NCBI RefSeq assembly: GCF_008763945.1
Contig: NZ_VTQH01000002.1
Span: forward strand, 364,578-428,577
Direction: 5' to 3'
From: Microbacterium testaceum StLB037
GTDB lineage: Bacteria > Actinomycetota > Actinomycetes > Actinomycetales > Microbacteriaceae
Length of the DNA: 64,000 bases
The notes under the pieces are model-generated. The model saw only the letters and a program-made list of their open reading frames with translations. It was not told the origin of the DNA and did no database searches. The position numbers and the translations under genes were made by a program. Every line of letters begins with the position of its first letter. Within the stretch, counting starts at the first letter, position 1. Below, in pieces: positions 55,448 through 64,000 of the stretch.

Positions 55448-57997
55448 GTGCCAGGAGAGAACCTCACCCGAATCGAAGCGCAGGAGCGTCGCGCGATCGT
55501 CGACACGCACTCCTACGATGTGCAGCTCGACCTCACGCGCGGAGACGAGGTCTTCTCCTCGCGAACCGTCGTGGCGTTCGCCGCCACCGAGGGCTCGTCG
55601 ACCTTCATCGACCTCATCGCGCGCACCGTGCACTCCGTGACGCTGAACGGCCGCTCGCTCGACCCCGCCACCGTCTTCTCCGACTCGCGCATCGCGCTCG
55701 AGGGCCTCGCGGCCGAGAACGAGCTCGTCGTCGAGGCCGACTGCGAGTACACCAACACCGGTGAGGGCCTGCACCGCTTCGTCGACCCCGTCGACGGCGA
55801 GGTCTACCTCTACTCGCAGTTCGAGGTGCCCGACTCGCGCCGCATGTACACGGTCTTCGAGCAGCCCGACCTGAAGGCCGCCTTCACCTTCTCGGTCACC
55901 GCGCCCGCGCGCTGGAAGGTCGTCTCCAACTCCCCCACGCCCGAGCCGGTCGCCGTCTCGGACGACACCGCCCGCTGGGACTTCCCCGCCACCCCGCGCA
56001 TCTCGTCGTACATCACCGCGCTCGTGGCCGGCCCCTACGAGGCCACCTACAGCGAGCTCACCAGCGCCGACGGCCGCGTCATCCCCCTCGGCGTGTTCGC
56101 GCGCAAGAGCCTGTGGCAGTACCTCGACGCCGACTACGTCTTCGACAAGACCCGGCAGGGCTTCGCCTATTTCGAGGAGAAGTTCGGCTTCCCCTATCCC
56201 TTCGCCAAGTACGACCAGCTCTTCGTCCCCGAGTTCAACGCGGGCGCCATGGAGAACGCCGGGGCGGTCACCTTCACCGAGACCTACGTCTTCCGCAGCA
56301 AGGTGACGGATGCCGTGAAGGAACGTCGCGTCGTGACGATCCTGCACGAGCTCGCCCACATGTGGTTCGGCGACCTCGTGACCATGAAGTGGTGGAACGA
56401 CCTGTGGCTGAACGAGTCGTTCGCCGAGTGGGCTTCGACCATCGCCACCGCCGAGGCCACCGAGTGGGAGGCCGCCTGGACGACCTTCAACGCCATGGAG
56501 AAGACCTGGGCCTACCGCCAGGACCAGCTGCCCTCGACCCATCCCGTCGTCGCCGAGATCAACGACCTCGAAGACGTGCAGGTCAACTTCGACGGCATCA
56601 CCTACGCCAAGGGCGGGTCGGTGCTCAAGCAGCTCGCCGCGTGGGTGGGCATCGAGCAGTTCTTCGCCGGGGTCGCCGCGTACTTCCAGAAGCACCAGTG
56701 GTCGAACACCGAGGTGGGCGACCTGCTCGTCGAGCTCGAGGCCACCAGCGGCCGCGACCTGGGCGACTGGGCCAAGAAGTGGCTCGAGACGGCGGGCGTG
56801 AACACCCTGACCCCGCTCATCGAAGAGGGCTCCGATGGCACGATCTCGCGCTTCGCCATCGTGCAGACCGCACCGAGCGACTACCCGACCATCCGCCCCC
56901 ACCGCCTCGGTGTCGGCTTCTACTCCCTCACCGAGGGCGGCGCCCTCGAGCGCGTGCACCACATCGAGATCGACGTGGACGGCGACCGGACCGAGGTCGC
57001 CGAGCTGCGCGGCATCCGTCGTCCCGATCTCGTCCTGCTCAACGACGACGACCTCGCCTACGCGAAGATCCGCCTCGACGAGCGTTCGCTGTCCACCGCC
57101 ATCGCGCACCTCAAGGACATCTCCGACCCGCTCGCGCGCTCGCTCGTGTGGGGTGCGGCGTGGGATCAGACTCGGGATGCCGAGTCCTCGGCGACCGACT
57201 ACCTCGACCTCGTCCTGCAGAACATCGGCTCCGAGACCGAGTCGACCACCGTGCGCACGACCCTCGGGCAGCTGCAGCTCGCCGCGAACTCGTACGTCGC
57301 GCCGTCGACCCGCGCCGCCGCGCGCGCGCGCGTGGCCGACGGGCTGTGGGAGCTCGCGCAGAAGGCCGAGGCCGGTAGCGACAGCCAGCTGCAGTTCGTC
57401 ACCGCGTTCGCTTCGGCCGCCGCCACTCCGGCGCACGCCGAGACGGTGAAGGCCCTGCGCGACGGCACGACGACCCTCGAGGGCCTCGAGATCGACACCG
57501 ACCTGTCATGGCAGCTGCTGGTCTCGCTCGCCTCTGCGGGTGCGGTCACTGCGGCCGACATCGACGAGGCGCGCGCCGCCGACAACACGGCCAAGGGCGG
57601 TGAGTTCGCTGCCATGGCCAAGGCGTCGCTGCCCTCGCACGAGGCGAAGCAGGAGGCCTGGGACTCGCTCATCGAGCGCACCGACGCCCCCAACACCATC
57701 GTGCGGTCGACGGCCGCCGGCTTCACGAACCCCGCGACGGTCGACGTGCTCGCCGACTTCGTCGAGCCGTACTTCGCGATGCTGCTGCCCATCTGGGAGT
57801 CGCGCAGCTACCAGATCGCGAACTACCTCATCGTGGGGCTCTACCCGGCCGCTCTGGCGAACACCGCCCTGCGGGATGCGACGCGCGCGTGGCTGGCGCA
57901 GAACGCCGACGCCGCGCCCGCCCTTCGCCGCCTCGTCGGCGAGAACCTCGCCGGTGTCGAGCGCGCCCTGGCCGTGCAGGAGCGCGACGCGCAGTAA
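55448..57997 (+). CDS. pepN: Aminopeptidase N (M1 family)
   Basis: This 849-residue zinc aminopeptidase has GAMENAGAVTF near residue 267 to bind the free N-terminus. The zinc site HELAHMWFGDLVT is near residue 299, with the third ligand E in NESFAEW. A long helical C-terminal domain follows (about 520-849). It starts at GTG 55448, with GGGAG 7 bases upstream. It is cytosolic and completes peptide breakdown along with the Clp and M3 enzymes nearby. The length is typical of actinobacterial PepN. Confidence 0.96.
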   Translation: MPGENLTRIEAQERRAIVDTHSYDVQLDLTRGDEVFSSRTVVAFAATEGSSTFIDLIARTVHSVTLNGRSLDPATVFSDSRIALEGLAAENELVVEADCEYTNTGEGLHRFVDPVDGEVYLYSQFEVPDSRRMYTVFEQPDLKAAFTFSVTAPARWKVVSNSPTPEPVAVSDDTARWDFPATPRISSYITALVAGPYEATYSELTSADGRVIPLGVFARKSLWQYLDADYVFDKTRQGFAYFEEKFGFPYPFAKYDQLFVPEFNAGAMENAGAVTFTETYVFRSKVTDAVKERRVVTILHELAHMWFGDLVTMKWWNDLWLNESFAEWASTIATAEATEWEAAWTTFNAMEKTWAYRQDQLPSTHPVVAEINDLEDVQVNFDGITYAKGGSVLKQLAAWVGIEQFFAGVAAYFQKHQWSNTEVGDLLVELEATSGRDLGDWAKKWLETAGVNTLTPLIEEGSDGTISRFAIVQTAPSDYPTIRPHRLGVGFYSLTEGGALERVHHIEIDVDGDRTEVAELRGIRRPDLVLLNDDDLAYAKIRLDERSLSTAIAHLKDISDPLARSLVWGAAWDQTRDAESSATDYLDLVLQNIGSETESTTVRTTLGQLQLAANSYVAPSTRAAARARVADGLWELAQKAEAGSDSQLQFVTAFASAAATPAHAETVKALRDGTTTLEGLEIDTDLSWQLLVSLASAGAVTAADIDEARAADNTAKGGEFAAMAKASLPSHEAKQEAWDSLIERTDAPNTIVRSTAAGFTNPATVDVLADFVEPYFAMLLPIWESRSYQIANYLIVGLYPAALANTALRDATRAWLAQNADAAPALRRLVGENLAGVERALAVQERDAQ

Positions 57998-58012
57998 TCC
58001 GTCCCGCTCGAT

Positions 58013-58046
58013 CGGATGCCCTCTCCCCCTCGGGAGGGGGCATCCG
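58013..58046 (+). terminator. Intrinsic terminator after pepN
   Basis: CGGATGCCCTCTCCC and GGGAGGGGGCATCCG pair over 15 positions with one G-U pair and a 4-base loop, 15 bases past the stop, followed by TCGTTTCC. Confidence 0.85.
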
Positions 58047-58129
58047 TCGTTTCCGGTCATCCTCGCGGCAGGCCGGGTCATCCTTTCGAGGGACGCGGCG
58101 CACGGAGGCCCCTCCGTAGCGTGGAAGCC

Positions 58130-59041
58130 ATGATCGTTGCAGAGAACCTCACCAAGCGATACGGCGACAAGACCGCCGTCGACGGCGTTTCGTTCACGGT
58201 GGCCCCCGGCCGGGTGACCGGTTTCCTCGGCCCCAACGGTGCGGGCAAGTCGACGACGATGCGCATGATCGTCGGGCTCGACCGCCCCACCGCGGGACAC
58301 GTCACTGTGGGCGGTCAGGACTACCGGCACCTGCGCTCCCCCCTCACCGAGGTGGGCGTGCTGCTGGATGCCAAGGCCATCCACACCGGTCGATCGGCGC
58401 GGAACCACCTGCGCGCGATGGCCGCCACGCACGGCATCGGCACCCAGCGCGTCGACGAGGTCATCGAGCTCACCGGGATCGGCGCCGTCGCGGGCAAGCG
58501 CGCCGGCGGCTTCTCCCTCGGCATGGGGCAGCGACTCGGGATCGCGGCGGCCCTGCTCGGCGACCCGCACACGCTCATCCTCGACGAACCGGTCAACGGG
58601 CTCGACCCCGAGGGCGTGCGGTGGGTGCGCCAGTTCGTGCGGCACCTCGCCGCCGAGGGTCGCACGGTGCTGCTGTCGAGTCATCTCATGAGCGAGATGT
58701 CGCAGACCGCCGACCACGTCATCGTCCTCGGCCGCGGCCGAGTCCTGGCCGACGCCCCGCTCGCCGAGCTCGTGCGCACCTGGACCACGACCACGCTCGT
58801 CGTGCGCTCCCCCCGTCTGAGCGAGCTCGTGGCCGCCCTCGAGATCCCGGATGCCACCATCTCGGCCGTCGAGCCGGGTGCGGCGCAGATCACCGGGATC
58901 ACGCCCGAGACCGTCGGCGACACCGCCGCCGCTCACGGCATCCCCCTCTATGAACTCAGCCCGCGGGTCGGCTCGCTCGAAGACGCCTACCTCGCGCTGA
59001 CCGACGACTCCGTCGAGTACAAGACCAAGGAGATCGCATGA
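58130..59041 (+). CDS. ABC transporter ATP-binding protein (exporter type)
   Basis: The protein has 303 residues. Walker A is GPNGAGKST, the signature FSLGMGQRLGIA (a variant of LSGGQ), Walker B LILDEPVNGLDPEG, and the switch His is in LLSSHLMSEM. The last 90 residues form a domain usual for drug or antibiotic exporters of the ABC-2 type. The start ATG 58130 has GGAAG upstream, and the stop overlaps the permease start by ATGA. Confidence 0.93.
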   Translation: MIVAENLTKRYGDKTAVDGVSFTVAPGRVTGFLGPNGAGKSTTMRMIVGLDRPTAGHVTVGGQDYRHLRSPLTEVGVLLDAKAIHTGRSARNHLRAMAATHGIGTQRVDEVIELTGIGAVAGKRAGGFSLGMGQRLGIAAALLGDPHTLILDEPVNGLDPEGVRWVRQFVRHLAAEGRTVLLSSHLMSEMSQTADHVIVLGRGRVLADAPLAELVRTWTTTTLVVRSPRLSELVAALEIPDATISAVEPGAAQITGITPETVGDTAAAHGIPLYELSPRVGSLEDAYLALTDDSVEYKTKEIA

Positions 59042-59838
59042 CCGCCCTCGCCGCCGCGCCCCGCCGGGCGACGCACACAGGCACCCACCGCCTCAGCTTC
59101 GCGCACCTCCTCAAGAGCGAGGCGATCAAGATCCTCACGCTCCGCTCGACCTGGTGGTCGCTCGGCGTCACGGCCGCGCTGTCGGTGGGGATCTCGCTGC
59201 TCATCGCGCTCGCCACGAGCGGATTCGAAGGGGGCATGGCGCCGACGAACGTCATTCTGGCGCCCACCCAGTTCACGATGCTCGTGGCCGGCATCCTCGG
59301 CGCGATCGTGGTGACCGGGGAGTACTCCACCGGCATGATCCGCTCGACGCTGACCGCTGAACCGCGCCGGGGCGCGGTGCTCCTGGCGAAGGCGATCATC
59401 GTCGCGCTCACCATGATGGCGACCACGGTTGTCATCTACGCCGTCGCGATCGCGGCCACCGCACCCCTGCTCGGCACGAGCATCGACTGGACGTCGCCGG
59501 CCGATTCGGTCGTTCCGCTGGCCCTCGGCGTGCTGTCGATGGCCTGCTTCACCCTGATGGGGGTCGGCTTCGGCTTCCTGCTGCGCAGCGGCGCGGGGGC
59601 CATCGCCGTGACGGTCGGTGTGCTGTTCGTGCTGCCGATCATGCTCAGCCTCTTCTCCATCGCGGGCCCGGACTGGATGTGGGTGGTCGAGTCGGGCACG
59701 TACCTCCCCGTCAGCGCGGCAGGTTCCCTGACGCAGCCCGGGGCCGAGGACCTGCTCGAACCCGCCCTCACGATGGCCGGGTGGGTCGTCGGTCCGCTGC
59801 TGGTGGGGTGGGTCGCCCTGCGCTCGCGCGACGCCTGA
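59038..59838 (+). CDS. ABC-2 type exporter permease
   Basis: This 266-residue membrane protein has six helices. After an N-terminal cytoplasmic segment (FAHLLKSEAIKILTLRSTWW) the helices run from residue 45 to the end. It pairs with the preceding ATPase to form an exporter of unknown substrate, possibly a drug or lipid. The next gene is separated by a terminator. Confidence 0.9.
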   Translation: MTALAAAPRRATHTGTHRLSFAHLLKSEAIKILTLRSTWWSLGVTAALSVGISLLIALATSGFEGGMAPTNVILAPTQFTMLVAGILGAIVVTGEYSTGMIRSTLTAEPRRGAVLLAKAIIVALTMMATTVVIYAVAIAATAPLLGTSIDWTSPADSVVPLALGVLSMACFTLMGVGFGFLLRSGAGAIAVTVGVLFVLPIMLSLFSIAGPDWMWVVESGTYLPVSAAGSLTQPGAEDLLEPALTMAGWVVGPLLVGWVALRSRDA

Positions 59839-59850
59839 CGACCGCTGTGG

Positions 59851-59887
59851 CGGATGCCTCGACGCTCAGCCGGCGCCGAGGCATCCG
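59851..59887 (+). terminator. Intrinsic terminator after the ABC exporter
   Basis: CGGATGCCTCG (59851-59861) and CGAGGCATCCG (59877-59887) form a perfect 11-pair stem with a 15-base loop, 12 bases past the permease stop, followed by TCGTTAGG. Confidence 0.8.
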
Positions 59888-59904
59888 TCGTTAGGCTGAA
59901 TCCG

Positions 59905-61149
59905 ATGTTCGTTCTCGCCGAAACCCCCGAACCGAGCCCCACGCCCACCTTCACCTCGCCCGCCGATCTGGTGAATTCCGACAACCTGAGTTGGATCGGC
60001 GGCCAGCTGCTGAGCTTCGGCAGCACGCTGCTGCAAATCCTGGGCATCATAGTCGGTGTCGCCGTCGCCGCCTGGATCCTCCGCGTCATCATCCGCCGCG
60101 TGGTCGACCGCATCGTCAACGGCGCCAAGAGCAAAGCGCGCGTCGACGATACGCAGGCGCTCGACCGCTCACCGCTCAGTGCGGTGCGACTGGTGCAGCG
60201 CACCCGCACGCTCGGCACGATCCTGCAGAACATCGTCAACGTGATCCTCGTGATCGTCGCCCTGGTGTGGATCGCCGGGATCGTCGCTCCTAATGCCCTC
60301 GCCTCACTGACGCTGTTGACCGCCGCGATCGGCGCCGGCCTCGGCTTCGGCGCGCAGAACATCGTCAAAGACGTGCTGAACGGCATCTTCATCGTGGCCG
60401 AGGACCAGATCGGCATCGGCGACGTCGTCGACCTCGGGCTCGCGACCGGAATCGTCGAGTTCGTCAGCGTCCGCATCACCCACGTCCGCGACGTCAACGG
60501 CACGCTCTGGTACGTGCGCAACGGCGAGATCACGCGCATCGGCAACATGTCGCAGGGCTGGTCGCGCGTCATCATCGACCTCGCCGTGCCGGTCGACGCC
60601 GACATCGACGACGTCGAGAAGGCCATGCTCACCGCGGCGAAGACGATGGCGAAAGAGACCAAGTGGCGCTCGCGCATCATCGAGCAGCCCGAGATCTGGG
60701 GCCTGGAGTCCATCAGTGGCGACGCCCTCGTCATCCGGCTCGTCATGAAGACGCGCTCGAGTGCGAAGGACGACGTCGCCCGCGAGTTGCGCGCGCGTCT
60801 GAAGAGGGCGATCGACGCGATGGGCATCGCGCTGCCGCAGCTGAACTCGATCGTGCTGACCGGCGCCGAGGGCGCTCAGAGCGTCCGCGGAGCGCACCCG
60901 CCGAAGACGAAGGAGACCCAGGTCCCCGTCGCGGCAAGCCGCCCGATCTGGCGCCCCCGCCGCAGCAAGCTCGACGTGTCGGAGACCGTCGAGGATCACA
61001 CGGCCGACGCCCCCGCACCGAAGGTGAAGAAGAAGGCCGTGCGAGACGACACCCCCACAGCGATCGTCGATCTGCCGCCCGCGCCCGGTGCCGGCCAGCC
61101 CAAACCCACGCCCCCGGCCGTGCGCGCCGACGAGAAGGACGAGTCGTGA
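59905..61149 (+). CDS. Mechanosensitive ion channel, MscS family
   Basis: The protein has 414 residues. Three helices (about 35-58, 95-117 and 125-150) precede the MscS core ASLTLLTAAIGAGLGFGAQNIVKDVLNGIFIVAEDQIGIGDVV, where the Gly/Ala-rich pore helix is TM3. A cytoplasmic beta and alpha domain follows, then a Lys/Pro-rich tail (about 330-414) that is extra. It opens under membrane tension to release solutes. It starts at ATG 59905. The TGA overlaps the globin GTG start. Confidence 0.94.
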   Translation: MFVLAETPEPSPTPTFTSPADLVNSDNLSWIGGQLLSFGSTLLQILGIIVGVAVAAWILRVIIRRVVDRIVNGAKSKARVDDTQALDRSPLSAVRLVQRTRTLGTILQNIVNVILVIVALVWIAGIVAPNALASLTLLTAAIGAGLGFGAQNIVKDVLNGIFIVAEDQIGIGDVVDLGLATGIVEFVSVRITHVRDVNGTLWYVRNGEITRIGNMSQGWSRVIIDLAVPVDADIDDVEKAMLTAAKTMAKETKWRSRIIEQPEIWGLESISGDALVIRLVMKTRSSAKDDVARELRARLKRAIDAMGIALPQLNSIVLTGAEGAQSVRGAHPPKTKETQVPVAASRPIWRPRRSKLDVSETVEDHTADAPAPKVKKKAVRDDTPTAIVDLPPAPGAGQPKPTPPAVRADEKDES

Positions 61150-61595
61150 CCGAGCCCGTCAGCTTCTACGACCAGGTCGGCGGCATGGATACCTTCCGCC
61201 GCCTCGTCGATGCGTTCTACCGCGGGGTCGCCTCCGACGAGGTGCTCAAGCCCATGTACCCCGAGGAAGACCTCGGCCCGGCCGCCGAGCGCCTCACGCT
61301 GTTCCTCGCGCAGTACTGGGGCGGACCGACGACGTACGGTGAGACCCGCGGGCACCCGCGCCTGCGCATGCGCCACATGCCGTTCCACGTCGACCCCGAC
61401 GCGCGGGACCGGTGGCTGCGCCACATGCGCGCGGCCGTCGATGAGATCTCGCTGCCGCCCGCGTTCGAAGCGCCCCTGTGGGACTACCTCGAACGGGCGG
61501 CGTACGCGATGGTCAACACGTTCGAGCCGCGCGGCATCGGCCCTCAGCAGGGCGGGCGCCCCGACACGGGGCTCCCGATCCGCGCGAGCGATTGA
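61146..61595 (+). CDS. Group II truncated hemoglobin (GlbO-like)
   Basis: This 149-residue globin starts at GTG 61146 in a GTGA overlap with the channel gene. It has FYDQVGGMDTFRRLVDAFYRGVASDEVLKPMYPEEDL, the proximal His in RLRMRHMPFHVD, and the group II Trp in DRWLRHM. LFLAQYWGGP is the E-helix region. It binds oxygen or peroxide and may act in oxidative or nitrosative stress. Coupling to an MscS channel is unexpected but probably reflects co-transcription only. Confidence 0.94.
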   Translation: MTEPVSFYDQVGGMDTFRRLVDAFYRGVASDEVLKPMYPEEDLGPAAERLTLFLAQYWGGPTTYGETRGHPRLRMRHMPFHVDPDARDRWLRHMRAAVDEISLPPAFEAPLWDYLERAAYAMVNTFEPRGIGPQQGGRPDTGLPIRASD

Positions 61596-61607
61596 CCGCC
61601 GCCGGAC

Positions 61608-62441
61608 TCACCGCCCGAGGAAGTCGCCGAACCCGGGGATGTCGAGGTTCGACAGCCCCTCGCCGAACCCGCTGATCTGCTCGCCGGCGCCCGACCAGGC
61701 ATCCTGAGCGCCACCCGCCCACTCGCCGATGCCGGTGTCCTCCGCGAGCGAGGCGAGATCGACGCCGGATGCCATCGCCTCGAGGTCGACCCCCTCTGCG
61801 AGCCCCGCGAAGTCGACGCCCATCTGTCCGGCGTGCGCGAGCAGCGGGCCCGCGACGGCGCTGACGATCGCTCCGCCGGCCACCGCGGCCAACAGCCCTC
61901 CGGCCCCGACGACGCCTGCGCCGATCAGACCCCCGCGGCCGGCTTTCGCCAGCAGCCCCGACATGCGCCCCGGGCGCGCGGCCTCCGCACGCGCAGCGGT
62001 GCGTGCGAGGTCGTCCGCGGCGTCGGTCCGAGGACGCTCGTGCGGGGCGAGATCGGCATCCATCCGCTCCTTCACGTGCGCGCGCTGCGCCGGGGTGAGA
62101 CGGGCGAACGCCTCGCGGTGCATCTGCTCGACCCGATCGGGGTCGGCGGTGCGCAGCAGGTAGTCGTAGCGGGCGATCGCCGCGCGGTCGTCGGCCGACA
62201 GGGCCGAGGACGAACCGGATGCCGCGGGCGGGGCGTACCGACCGGTCGCGGCGTGCGTGGTGCTCCAGGGCGGCGCTGCCGGCGGCGCGTCCGCGCGGCG
62301 GTCGCCCGTGACGGCGTCGGCGGCGGAGCGCACCATATCGCGCCAGTCCTTGCCGCCGGCAGCCCCCGGCGTCCGCGGCGACGACGCGGCCTTACCGGCG
62401 GCCTTGGAGGCGAGATCGAACAGACGGGAGAACGAGACCAT
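61608..62441 (-). CDS. Conserved protein with Gly/Ala-rich hydrophobic segment, unknown function
   Basis: This 277-residue protein starts at ATG 62441 (MVSFSRLFDLASKAAGKA). The N-terminal half is disordered and Ala/Pro-rich. A segment (ADDRAAIARYDYLLRTADPDRVEQMHREAFARLTPAQRAHVKERMD, near 105-150) looks helical and may be a small domain. Then comes GLIGAGVVGAGGLLAAVAGGAIVSAVAG, a long Gly/Ala hydrophobic stretch near 190-215, and a C-terminal part with EGVDLEAMASGVDLASLAED repeats. No named family is clear to me. It is convergent with the globin gene, 12 bases apart. Confidence 0.75.
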   Translation of the reverse strand: MVSFSRLFDLASKAAGKAASSPRTPGAAGGKDWRDMVRSAADAVTGDRRADAPPAAPPWSTTHAATGRYAPPAASGSSSALSADDRAAIARYDYLLRTADPDRVEQMHREAFARLTPAQRAHVKERMDADLAPHERPRTDAADDLARTAARAEAARPGRMSGLLAKAGRGGLIGAGVVGAGGLLAAVAGGAIVSAVAGPLLAHAGQMGVDFAGLAEGVDLEAMASGVDLASLAEDTGIGEWAGGAQDAWSGAGEQISGFGEGLSNLDIPGFGDFLGR

Positions 62442-62612
62442 GGGGGAAACCTCTCGACGGGCGGCATGCTGCCGCGACGTCAAGGTCTCCTCCGCCCTTT
62501 CGGACCGACGCACCCGGAACCCAACCGTGGGCTCGTGATGACGGATACGCCGCGTCGGGAGTACTCCCCTTGCTGTGTTCAGCGTAAAGAGGCCACCTGT
62601 GCGCTTGCTGGA

Positions 62613-63281
62613 TCAGCTGCCGGTGGAGCGGACCGCGGTGAGACCCGACCGCACCGGGCCCCGCACGAGCACGTGCCCGCGCGCGAGGCTCACTCGCGTC
62701 CAGGCCCCGCTGCGGCGCACGGGCGCCTCTTCGGACCCGGCGATGAAGCCCAGGGCGAAAGCTGCGAACGCCGTTCCCAGCGGCAGACCGCCCAGGGCGT
62801 CGTCGGGCGGGCCCCACACCTGCGCCCGGACCAGTCGCACCACGTCTTCGCCGGCGTCGGCAGGAAGCGCGTCGGCGACGGCCGCGACCCCGTACTGAGC
62901 GCGGGAGGCCAGAACGGCCGCGTCGATGGCATCCGTCTGCTCCCATCCTCCGCGCGGGGGCGAGATGCCGGCCCAGGCGGGAGAGGTCGCGGTCTCGGGC
63001 AGCACGACGGCCGTGGCGTCGTCGGGGGCCGGGAGCAGGGCAGACGCCTCCACCACCAGATCGCACTCGAGTTCGGGGTCGATCGCCGAGACGCGCAGCC
63101 CCAGCACCGTGGGAGTCGCGTCGAGCAGTCCCCGCGGAGCGAGAGGGGCGGCGGTGGCGACGAGCACGCCCGCCTCGGCGCGCAGCCGGACGGTTCCGTC
63201 ACCCAGACGGATCGTTCGGGCGGCGAAGGTGAGCAGGTCGGCTGCCGCCTGCGGGTCGGGGAACAACAGGCGCGCGGACAC
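62613..63281 (-). CDS. Conserved actinobacterial protein of unknown function
   Basis: This 222-residue protein reads SARLLFPDPQAAADLLTFAARTIRLGDGTVRLRAEAGVLVATAAPLAP at the start and SGAWTRVSLARGHVLVRGPVRSG near the end. It is beta-rich and has no helix of membrane type and no signal peptide. I know it only as a family next to thioesterase genes in Microbacteriaceae-like genomes. It is divergent from the thioesterase, with 53 bases between. Confidence 0.75.
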   Translation of the reverse strand: MSARLLFPDPQAAADLLTFAARTIRLGDGTVRLRAEAGVLVATAAPLAPRGLLDATPTVLGLRVSAIDPELECDLVVEASALLPAPDDATAVVLPETATSPAWAGISPPRGGWEQTDAIDAAVLASRAQYGVAAVADALPADAGEDVVRLVRAQVWGPPDDALGGLPLGTAFAAFALGFIAGSEEAPVRRSGAWTRVSLARGHVLVRGPVRSGLTAVRSTGS

Positions 63282-63334
63282 CCGCCCTAAACTATCAAGC
63301 GGTGCGGCTCCATCGCGCCGGAACGGGAGACAGA

Positions 63335-64000
63335 GTGACCGAGGCCCACGATCCCGTCGCGTCTCTGCTCGCCGTGCTCGATCTGCGCGACGCGGGCGCG
63401 CGCACGACGGAGGACATCTTCACGGGCGTGTCGCAGCCGATGCCGACCGGTCGCGTCTACGGCGGCCAGGTGCTCGCGCAGACCATCGTCGCGGCCTCGC
63501 GCACGCTCCCCCCGGAGCGTTCCGTGCACTCGATGCACGGATACTTCCTGCGTCCGGGAGACCCGGACGACGGAATCACCTTCTCGGTCGACCGCATCCA
63601 CGACGGCCGCTCGTTCTCGACGCGTCGGACGCAGGCATTCCAGTCCGGGGTGCCGATCTTCTCGATGATCTCGTCGTTCCAGGACGAGGATCCCGGTCTC
63701 GAGCACTTCGAGCCGATGCCCGAGGGCATCCCGCAGCCCGACGACTCCCCCGCCCTCGACATCGAGGCCCTGCACCCGATGAGCCGTCGGATCTTCTCCG
63801 AGAGCCCCGTCGACGTACGGCACGTGACCTCGCCGCTGTACTCGGCCGTCGAGGGAGAGCACGTGCCGCGCCAGGCGGTGTGGATGCGACTTCGACGCCC
63901 GATCGGCGACGACCCGGCGGTGCACCGAGCCGCCCTCGCGTATCTCAGCGATCTCACGATCCAGGAATCGATCATGCGGGCCCACGGCGTGGCGTGGAAC
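63335..64000 (+). CDS. tesB: Acyl-CoA thioesterase II, TesB-like (partial, cut at window end)
   Basis: This starts at GTG 63335, with GGGAG 5 bases upstream. The 222 residues seen (family length is about 290) show the double hot-dog fold: RVYGGQVLAQTIVAAS, SMHGYFLRPGDPDDGITFSVDRIHDGRSFSTRRTQAFQ, and a later LAYLSDLTIQESI with the catalytic Asp. It hydrolyses medium- or long-chain acyl-CoA. It continues beyond the window. Confidence 0.93.
   Translation, partial: MTEAHDPVASLLAVLDLRDAGARTTEDIFTGVSQPMPTGRVYGGQVLAQTIVAASRTLPPERSVHSMHGYFLRPGDPDDGITFSVDRIHDGRSFSTRRTQAFQSGVPIFSMISSFQDEDPGLEHFEPMPEGIPQPDDSPALDIEALHPMSRRIFSESPVDVRHVTSPLYSAVEGEHVPRQAVWMRLRRPIGDDPAVHRAALAYLSDLTIQESIMRAHGVAWN

Overview
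The window is a high-GC (roughly 70%) actinobacterial chromosome segment. Its gene order and family types fit the Microbacteriaceae, most likely Microbacterium or a close relative. Supporting signs are the rplU-rpmA-obg-proB-proA-nadD-rsfS cluster, the ileS-folC-DUF4233-ndk cluster with a T-box leader, tandem clpP genes, a type-2 valyl-tRNA synthetase, a ferrochelatase with an actinobacterial Fe-S cysteine motif, and a group II truncated globin. The assignment to family is inference from gene content, not from a database search. I see no phage, insertion sequence, CRISPR array or plasmid gene.

Layout. 1-8.2 kb: SRAP protein, a glycosylase-annotated family, tRNA-Ala(GGC), an MHS-type transporter, then a response regulator, histidine kinase and TAXI binding lipoprotein in one overlapping unit, and an LCP enzyme. 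8.3-15.0 kb: long leftward operon from rplU to rsfS. 15.2-25.7 kb: DUF4031, RNase E/G, VKOR, then the ileS operon. 25.7-30.8 kb: peptide-type ABC importer. 31.1-36.2 kb: a DUF559 nuclease-like gene between two repeat arrays, valS, and a small HTH regulator operon. 36.2-45.1 kb: M3 peptidase, GNAT, clpX, clpP2, clpP1, TPR protein, trigger factor, tRNA-Pro. 45.3-49.4 kb: tRNA-Gly, gamma carbonic anhydrase, then a four-gene surface-protein operon ending in an unusual signal peptidase. 49.5-64.0 kb: Dps, amidohydrolase, PaiB-like, Nei-like glycosylase, RpiB, ferrochelatase, PepN, an ABC exporter, MscS channel, globin, two unknowns and a TesB-type thioesterase cut by the window end.

Most genes are core housekeeping. 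Two things stand out. First, the intergenic regions carry two families of palindromic repeats. Family A has 19 copies in six places, each with arms of about 23 bases around a loop of about 20 bases, spaced about 100 or 113 bases apart within arrays. Family B has three copies with 27-base arms. One DUF559 nuclease-like gene lies exactly between two family A arrays. Second, genes at 46505-49387 encode two exported proteins with SipW-type signal peptides, a third secreted protein, and a Ser/His signal peptidase. That peptidase carries its own extracellular TasA-like domain and a C-terminal LPWTG wall-sorting signal, so it may be both processing enzyme and surface substrate.
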